From Hyphomicrobiaceae bacterium (GTDB taxonomy: Bacteria > Pseudomonadota > Alphaproteobacteria > Rhizobiales > Hyphomicrobiaceae): a DNA stretch of 47,664 bases. The translations under genes were made by a program, and so were the position numbers. Numbering within the stretch: the first letter of the stretch is position 1; each line of letters begins with the position of its first letter. Positions 42,742 to 47,664 of the stretch are shown here, one piece after another. The notes below the pieces were generated by a model. The model had not been told where the DNA came from. It was given only the letters and a program-made list of their open reading frames with translations, and searched no databases. The DNA is taken from NCBI GenBank assembly GCA_025359185.1, contig JANYHF010000067.1:1-47664 (forward strand), in the 5' to 3' direction.

Positions 42742-42822
42742 CGTAGGGTGGGCTGAGCGACTTCGCGAAGCTCACCAGCTAAGTCACCGGGGTGGGCTTC
42801 ACGAAGGCTCGGCGCCACGCTA
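42742..42822. repeat. REP-like element between holA and parB
   Basis: The sequence has GTAGGGTGGGC at one end and GCGCCACGCTAC at the other, with internal GCGACTTCGCGAAGC palindromic core and GGTGGGCTTCACGAAGGC. It is the GTAGGGTGGGC type of dispersed alphaproteobacterial palindrome. Its end overlaps the parB stop codon; it probably also serves as a bidirectional terminator. Confidence 0.7.
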
Positions 42823-43713
42823 CTCCTGCCCGCCTCCGCTCATCAAACGCTGCTTAATATACTCAAGCTGGTCATAATTGCGGTAGCGGATTTTCAATAC
42901 GCCCGCTTCGCCAGACCCCTTCTTGATCTCAGTTTTCAAACCGATGGCCTCGCTGACTTCCTTCTCGAAGGCCAGCGTATCGGGATCTTTTTCGCGCACC
43001 CGGCGATCAGGGTCGCCCTCGCCAACCGGCAGCTGCACCAGTGCCTCGATATCACGCACGGTCATGGCGCGGTCAATCACGCGGCGCGCCAACGCCTCGG
43101 CATCGTCCCGGCCCACGAGCGCTCGCGCGTGTCCCGCCGTCAATTGCCCGTCCAACACATAAGTCTGCACCGTGTCCGGTAACTTCAACAGCCGCATCGT
43201 ATTGGCCAGATGACTGCGGCTCTTGCCGATAATCTTGGCGAGATCGTCCTGACTGTAGCTGTAACGCTCGGTCAGCTCGCGGTAGCCGCGCGCCTCTTCG
43301 ATGGCGTTGAGGTCCGCGCGCTGCACGTTCTCGATAATGGCGAGTTCGAGGACTTCCTGGTCGCCCAACTCGCGCACGATCACCGGCAGCACATGCAGGC
43401 CTGCCCGCTGTGACGCCCGCCAGCGGCGCTCACCCGCAACGATCTCATAGCCCGGTCCGGTGCCATTCTTGGGCCGAACGATTAGCGGTTGGACGAGACC
43501 ACGCTCGCGGATCGAGGAGGCGAGTTCGTCCAGCTCCTCCTCGCGGAAGCTCTGGCGCGGGTTGAGGATGCTCGGGCTGATCTCGCCAATCGGCACCACC
43601 CGCTGTTCGCCTTCGACCGGTAACCGCGCCGGCTGTTGGGCCGACGTATCGCCGATGAGTGACGCCAAACCGCGGCCAAGCCTGCTGCGAGGTGCCGGAA
43701 CTGCCATGGACAT
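42820..43713 (-). CDS. parB: Chromosome-partitioning protein ParB
   Basis: The 297-residue CTP-dependent clamp that loads at parS and spreads on origin DNA. The N-terminus (RLGRGLASLIGD) contacts ParA, GERRWRA (94-100) binds CTP, ENVQR (128-132) follows, and YSQDDLAKIIGKSRSHLANT is the parS-reading helix-turn-helix. The C-terminal dimerisation segment is RYRNYDQLEYIKQRLM. Start ATG at 43713. It follows parA by 44 bases. Confidence 0.97.
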   Translation of the reverse strand: MSMAVPAPRSRLGRGLASLIGDTSAQQPARLPVEGEQRVVPIGEISPSILNPRQSFREEELDELASSIRERGLVQPLIVRPKNGTGPGYEIVAGERRWRASQRAGLHVLPVIVRELGDQEVLELAIIENVQRADLNAIEEARGYRELTERYSYSQDDLAKIIGKSRSHLANTMRLLKLPDTVQTYVLDGQLTAGHARALVGRDDAEALARRVIDRAMTVRDIEALVQLPVGEGDPDRRVREKDPDTLAFEKEVSEAIGLKTEIKKGSGEAGVLKIRYRNYDQLEYIKQRLMSGGGQE

Positions 43714-43757
43714 GACTTATTTCTCCGCCGGAATTTTCTTATCTGTGATCGCGTGGG

Positions 43758-44603
43758 TCAGGCTGCCAGGAAGCGCCGTTCGCGCTCGATGATTTCACTG
43801 GCCAGCTGAACATAGGCCTGACTTCCCGCCGACTTGAAATCGTAGAGCAAGATCGGTTTGCCGTGCGAGGGCGCTTCAGCGATCTTGACGTTGCGCGGGA
43901 TCATAGTTGCATAGACCTTCGACCCGAAGGTGTTGCGCACCTCAGCCGCCACTTCATCCGACAGCTTGGCCCGCACGTCGTGCATGGTCAGCACCACGCC
44001 CTGGATTTCCAGCGTCGGGTTGAGTGTGGCACGCACGCCGTCAATCGTCTGCTTGAGCTGAGAGATGCCTTCCAGCGCGAAGAACTCGCATTGCACTGGC
44101 ACCAACACCGAATTGGCAGCCGTCATAGCGTTGACCGTCAGGACGTTCAGTGATGGCGGACAATCGATGAGCACATAGTTAAACGGCAGCTCATTGGGCC
44201 GGCTGCGCTGATTGGCGTTGAGCGCGGCGATAGCATCCCGCATCCGGAAACTGCGATTCTGCTCGCCGAGCAGTTCGGCTTCCAGTCCAACCAGATCGCT
44301 GTTGGCCGGCACGATGAAGAGGTTTGGCACCAAAGTCGGCAAGGCTGCCTGGGCAATACTCGCCCTTGAGGCGAGGATATCGTAGGTCGTAATGTGCCGC
44401 TGCTCCTGCCCGATGCCCAGCCCGGTTGAGGCGTTGCCCTGGGCATCGAGATCGATGATCAGCACCTTCTCGCCAATGGCGGCCAGTGCTGTGCCGAGAT
44501 TGATGGTGGTCGTGGTCTTGCCCACACCACCCTTCTGGTTACACACAGCCAGCACCCGCACGCTGCGATGCCCGCCCCCAGATGTCTGATTTATAGATGT
44601 CAC
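43758..44603 (-). CDS. parA: Chromosome-partitioning ATPase ParA
   Basis: The 281-residue Walker-type ATPase that forms a nucleoid-bound gradient moving ParB-parS. The deviant Walker A is CNQKGGVGKTTTTINLG (Lys24, Lys29), Walker A' is LIIDLDAQGNAS, and Walker B is YVLIDCPPSLN. The start is GTG 44603, 3 bases after the rsmG stop, so it is coupled to rsmG. The parA-parB order is standard. Confidence 0.97.
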   Translation of the reverse strand: MTSINQTSGGGHRSVRVLAVCNQKGGVGKTTTTINLGTALAAIGEKVLIIDLDAQGNASTGLGIGQEQRHITTYDILASRASIAQAALPTLVPNLFIVPANSDLVGLEAELLGEQNRSFRMRDAIAALNANQRSRPNELPFNYVLIDCPPSLNVLTVNAMTAANSVLVPVQCEFFALEGISQLKQTIDGVRATLNPTLEIQGVVLTMHDVRAKLSDEVAAEVRNTFGSKVYATMIPRNVKIAEAPSHGKPILLYDFKSAGSQAYVQLASEIIERERRFLAA

Positions 44604-44606
44604 GGC

Positions 44607-45266
44607 TCAGCCCCTTCCGAGGTTCGTGAGGTGTCTGATGTCGACAATTCGCCCGTCCGGATCGGTACGGCTCGGAGTGGTCTGCGCCTGGAACTGCCAT
44701 TGAGCACGCGCATCCTCGATTTCCCGGGACGCCTCGCGGCCCTTGAGAAAGAGGGCCACAGTTGTATGTGCGAGTAATGGCTGAGCCAGGCCAAGCAACT
44801 TGACGAGTGGAGCAAGCGCACGCGCCGTTACAATCTCTACGGGTGCAACTGTATGATGAGTCGTGAGATTTTCAATCCTCATGCACAGTATATCCACAGG
44901 CGCCCCGGTACGCCGGGCGACTTCACGTAGGAAGGAACACTTGCGGTTGCTGCTTTCGATGAGCTGCATCCGGAAGCCTGGCCGGTCTGCTGCGAGGATG
45001 GCGAGAACGAGGCCAGGGAAGCCTGGGCCGGTGCCGAGATCCGTCCATGTGATTGCATCGGCCGGGGCCAGCGGCAGCAGCTGCGCGCTATCGGCAAAAT
45101 GGCGGTGCCAGATATCATCGAGCGTGCTGGGGGCGACGAGATCCTGCACCCGGCCCCATTGGCCGAGCAGATCGGCGTAGATCCTGAGCTTGCCCAGAGT
45201 TTCACGTGAAACCAGGAAGGCCTTGGCAAACGCCTCAGGGCCATCGATGTGGGGGAGTTGAGCCAT
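44607..45266 (-). CDS. rsmG: 16S rRNA (guanine(527)-N7)-methyltransferase
   Basis: Methylates G527 of 16S rRNA with SAM. The 219-residue protein has WHRHFADSAQLLPL, the SAM-binding WTDLGTGPGFPGLVLAI and LLIESSNRKCSFL-like MQLIESSNRKCSFLREV, and TARALAPLVKLL. I took ATG 45266 (MAQLPH); ATG 45278 is also possible, and starts further up lie in the REP-like element. A parS site (45198-45213) is inside the coding sequence near the N-terminus, as known in other alphaproteobacteria. Confidence 0.93.
   Translation of the reverse strand: MAQLPHIDGPEAFAKAFLVSRETLGKLRIYADLLGQWGRVQDLVAPSTLDDIWHRHFADSAQLLPLAPADAITWTDLGTGPGFPGLVLAILAADRPGFRMQLIESSNRKCSFLREVARRTGAPVDILCMRIENLTTHHTVAPVEIVTARALAPLVKLLGLAQPLLAHTTVALFLKGREASREIEDARAQWQFQAQTTPSRTDPDGRIVDIRHLTNLGRG
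45198..45213. promoter_or_regulatory. parS: parS site 1, inside rsmG
   Basis: AGTTTCACGTGAAACC has the full 14-bp palindrome GTTTCACGTGAAAC of the parS consensus, differing only at the outermost bases. ParB (encoded about 1.5 kb away) should nucleate here. Confidence 0.92.
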
Positions 45267-45282
45267 CTCACGCCCCATGCGT

Positions 45283-45435
45283 CTCTTCCCCATTAAGGGG
45301 GGAAGGACAGGATGGTGGTGGGGCGGGAAAGCCGGGCAAGATCACGCGGACCGCTAACGTTGCGAAAATTTCGCGCTGGGCTCCCCCCCTCTCTGACTCT
45401 TCCCCACCAGGCGGGCGAGGACGCTTGAGCCGTTG
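45283..45435. repeat. REP-like paired palindrome, copy 2, between rsmG and mnmG
   Basis: Left hairpin CTCTTCCCCATTAAGGGGGG (from 45283), inner block ACAGGATGGTGGTGGGGCGG, right half-hairpin CTCTTCCCCACCAGGCGGGC (from 45408) and tail GGACGCTTGAGCCGTTG. The order and sequence match copy 1 at 16671-16797. The middle also has TGCGAAAATTTCGCGC, a palindrome not in copy 1. Confidence 0.75.
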
Positions 45436-45437
45436 GT

Positions 45438-47312
45438 TCATGCTGTTGCCGGCCGACGCGGCCGCGCCTTCTTGATATGGGCCAGTAGCAGCATCAGCGC
45501 CGCAGGCGTCATACCATCGATCCGCGCAGCTTGCCCCAAAGTGCCCGGCCGGAAGCGCGTTAGCTTCTGGCGGAGTTCTGTGGTCAATCCAGGAAGATGG
45601 CTCACGTCCAAATCACCGGGAAATTTGATGCTTTCTTCCGCGCGGAGGGTTTCAACGTCGGCATCTTGGCGCGCCACATAGGTCGAATAATGCGCATCGA
45701 CAGCAATCTGTGTGGCTATGGGCGGGGCCACCCGGTCGAGTTCCGGCCAGATGGCGGCAAGCTGGGGCCAACCGATGTCCTGCATCCCTAGCAGCTCGAA
45801 GGCCGTGCGCCGCTTACCGTCGTGGTTCAGATGGATGCCATAGCGGGCGGCAGAGTCGGGTGTCAGCGAAAGCGCATTGAGCGCCTCGCGCGCAATGGCC
45901 AAGGCAGCAGTTTTGGCGGCGAAAGCCCGTGAGCGCACGTGACCCACACAGCCGATCTGTTCACCCTGCGCCGTCAAACGTTGGTCGGCATTATCGGCAC
46001 GCAGGCGCAACCGGTACTCGGCGCGGGACGTGAACATCCGATAGGGCTCGCTGACGCCGCGTGTGACGAGGTCATCGATCATCACGCCCACATAGCCATC
46101 GGCACGGCTGACCACGAATTCACGTGGAACATCCGCGCTGCCAGCTGCAAACGCCGCATTCAATCCCGCCAACAACCCCTGAGCGGCAGCTTCCTCATAG
46201 CCCGTGGTGCCGTTGATTTGCCCAGCGAGGTACAACCCTGACAGCCGCTTCACGCGTAGAGTTAAGTCAAGCTCGCGCGGGTCCACGTAGTCGTATTCGA
46301 TGGCATAGCCGTAGCGCTTGACCCGCACAGCCTCCAGGCCCGGGATGGTGCGCAGGAACAGGTCCTGGGTCTCCTCCGACACCGAGGTCGAGATGCCATT
46401 CGGATAGACCGTATCGTCGCTAAGCCCTTCCGGCTCCAGGAAAATCTGGTGGCTGGTCTTGTCGGCGAAGCGAACCACCTTGTCCTCGATCGACGGGCAA
46501 TAGCGCGGGCCGGCACCGGTGGTCCGGCCGCCATAGACGGCCGATTCGCCCAGCCGCTCAGCGATGATCCTGTGCGTCTGCGCGGTAGTCCAGGTGATGC
46601 CGCAGGCGATCTGCGGAACGGTGATCTTCGCCGTCAGGAAGGAGAACGGCACGGGCTCGTCGTCGGCCGCCTGCATTTCCAGCCGGTCCCAGGCGATGGT
46701 CCGGCCGTCGAGACGCGCCGGCGTCCCGGTCTTCAGCCGCCCCATGGCGAGGCCCGACGCATAGAGGCGGTCCGACAGCCCGATGGCGGGCGCATCGCCT
46801 ACCCGGCCAGCGGGGATGCGGTCATCGCCGCGATGGATCACGCCCTTGAGGAAGGTCCCAGTGGTCAGCACCACCCGGCCGGCGCGATAGGCCGCGCCGC
46901 TGGCCCCGATCACACCGACGACCACGCCGTGGTCGACGATCAGGTCCTCGACGGCCTCGGCGACCAGGGTCAGGTTCGGCGTGGCGGCGAGTTCAGCCTG
47001 CATCGCCTGGCGATAGAGCCGCCGGTCGATCTGCGCGCGGGGTCCGCGCACCGCCGCGCCCTTGGAGCGGTTCAGCAGCCGGAACTGTATGCCGGCCTGG
47101 TCGCCAAGCCGCCCCATCAGCCCGTCCAGGGCGTCGATCTCCCGCACCAGGTGGCCCTTGCCCAGGCCGCCGATGGCCGGGTTGCAGCTCATCTCGCCGA
47201 GGGTCTCGAGCTTGTGGGTGAGCAGCAGCGTGCGCGCGCCGAACCGCGCCGAGGCGGCCGCCGCCTCGCAGCCGGCGTGGCCGCCGCCGATGATGATTAC
47301 GTCCCAAGTCAT
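45438..47312 (-). CDS. mnmG: tRNA uridine-5-carboxymethylaminomethyl(34) synthesis enzyme MnmG
   Basis: With MnmE, the FAD enzyme that installs cmnm5U at the wobble position of several tRNAs. The 624-residue protein starts [18 protein letters not shown] (FAD-binding), followed by [20 protein letters not shown] and [20 protein letters not shown]; it ends in [15 protein letters not shown] 47312 is used; a TTG at 47324 is possible, and neither has a clear ribosome-binding site. The 5' two-fifths (about 46500-47312) are near 70% GC while the 3' part is near 60%, an unusual internal step. Confidence 0.95.
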   Translation of the reverse strand: MTWDVIIIGGGHAGCEAAAASARFGARTLLLTHKLETLGEMSCNPAIGGLGKGHLVREIDALDGLMGRLGDQAGIQFRLLNRSKGAAVRGPRAQIDRRLYRQAMQAELAATPNLTLVAEAVEDLIVDHGVVVGVIGASGAAYRAGRVVLTTGTFLKGVIHRGDDRIPAGRVGDAPAIGLSDRLYASGLAMGRLKTGTPARLDGRTIAWDRLEMQAADDEPVPFSFLTAKITVPQIACGITWTTAQTHRIIAERLGESAVYGGRTTGAGPRYCPSIEDKVVRFADKTSHQIFLEPEGLSDDTVYPNGISTSVSEETQDLFLRTIPGLEAVRVKRYGYAIEYDYVDPRELDLTLRVKRLSGLYLAGQINGTTGYEEAAAQGLLAGLNAAFAAGSADVPREFVVSRADGYVGVMIDDLVTRGVSEPYRMFTSRAEYRLRLRADNADQRLTAQGEQIGCVGHVRSRAFAAKTAALAIAREALNALSLTPDSAARYGIHLNHDGKRRTAFELLGMQDIGWPQLAAIWPELDRVAPPIATQIAVDAHYSTYVARQDADVETLRAEESIKFPGDLDVSHLPGLTTELRQKLTRFRPGTLGQAARIDGMTPAALMLLLAHIKKARPRRPATA

Positions 47313-47359
47313 AGAGAGGGCCAAGTCATGGAGCGCTGCATATAGTCGAAGGGCGACAG

Positions 47360-47375
47360 TGTTTCACGTGAAACA
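47360..47375. promoter_or_regulatory. parS: parS site 2, between mnmE and mnmG
   Basis: TGTTTCACGTGAAACA matches the 16-bp parS consensus exactly. It is 48 bases upstream of mnmG. Confidence 0.97.
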
Positions 47376-47391
47376 ACGATGGCGGCTGTGG

Positions 47392-47411
47392 ATCCCCGCT
47401 TTCGCGGGGAT
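47392..47411. repeat. REP-like hairpin between mnmE and mnmG
   Basis: ATCCCCGC-TTTC-GCGGGGAT is a perfect 8-bp stem with a 4-base loop, the core of a GGATCCCCGCxxxxGCGGGGATGAC dispersed palindrome. It could also terminate mnmE transcription. Confidence 0.65.
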
Positions 47412-47424
47412 GACTCGCTGCGCG

Positions 47425-47664
<240 letters not shown>

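Noticed and set aside
46114-46129. Possible third parS (around GAATTCACGTGGAACA)
   Set aside because: It keeps TTCACGTG but has four mismatches to the 16-bp consensus, including in the palindromic arms, and lies in mnmG coding sequence.

Overview
The window is a chromosomal segment of a GC-rich (roughly 60-62%) alphaproteobacterium, most likely of the Hyphomicrobiales (Rhizobiales) grade. This rests on the alphaproteobacterial origin-proximal gene set (maf-aroE-coaE-dnaQ / hemE-hemJ-rho; secB-fxsA; tim44-like-mltA-smr; a CenR-like regulator; leuS-lptE-holA; parB-parA-rsmG-mnmG-mnmE), a SAM-II riboswitch in front of metZ, and alphaproteobacterial parS and REP-like palindromes. No prophage, insertion sequence, CRISPR array, rRNA gene or intact tRNA gene was seen.

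Layout. 1-5.1 kb: gpmA with a GNAT gene, an AT-hook-like hypothetical, and the secreted pair DUF1800/DUF1501. 5.1-12.1 kb: an M15-type peptidase, three small conserved genes, a 2-oxoglutarate/Fe(II) oxygenase, a PfkB sugar/nucleoside kinase, nth, a DUF2244 protein, an Ada-like alkyltransferase and an APH-family kinase. 12.1-15.1 kb: a type III polyketide synthase coupled to an ICMT-like methyltransferase (a probable phenolic-lipid or alkylpyrone locus), then a membrane pentapeptide-repeat protein. 15.1-16.5 kb: SAM-II riboswitch, intrinsic terminator and metZ. 16.5-23.6 kb: a leftward operon maf-aroE-coaE-dnaQ-hypothetical, a candidate replication origin, then rightward hemE, hemJ and rho. 23.6-24.8 kb: a decayed stretch and a HigBA-type toxin-antitoxin pair. 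24.9-30.1 kb: maeB, an ornithine cyclodeaminase-like gene with DUF3726, and terC. 30.1-38.2 kb: secB, fxsA, tim44-like, mltA, smr, a cNMP-domain protein, a CenR-like response regulator, an L,D-transpeptidase, yggS and a lipoprotein. 38.4-47.7 kb: leuS-lptE-holA facing parB-parA-rsmG-mnmG-mnmE, with two parS sites.

How the parts fit. Most of the window serves replication, segregation and core metabolism near the chromosome origin: DnaQ and HolA are polymerase III subunits, ParA/ParB/parS segregate the origin, and HemE/HemJ, CoaE, AroE and MetZ make cofactors and amino acids. Cell-envelope genes (mltA, L,D-transpeptidase, lptE, secB, cenR-like) lie between them. Two adjacencies that I recall as usual in this group, dnaQ-secB and rho-mnmE, are both broken here, which suggests a past rearrangement.

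The most notable items are: a REP-like element translated in frame inside a conserved gene, with a second copy between rsmG and mnmG; a type III PKS frame with no ATG/GTG/TTG early enough to encode its conserved N-terminus, but with an ideal ribosome-binding site in front of an ATC codon; a sharp rise in GC inside mnmG that points to recombination or a contig-end chimera; and the candidate oriC beside hemE. I did not find a clearly new multi-gene system. The PKS/methyltransferase/pentapeptide locus is the closest to a distinctive pathway.
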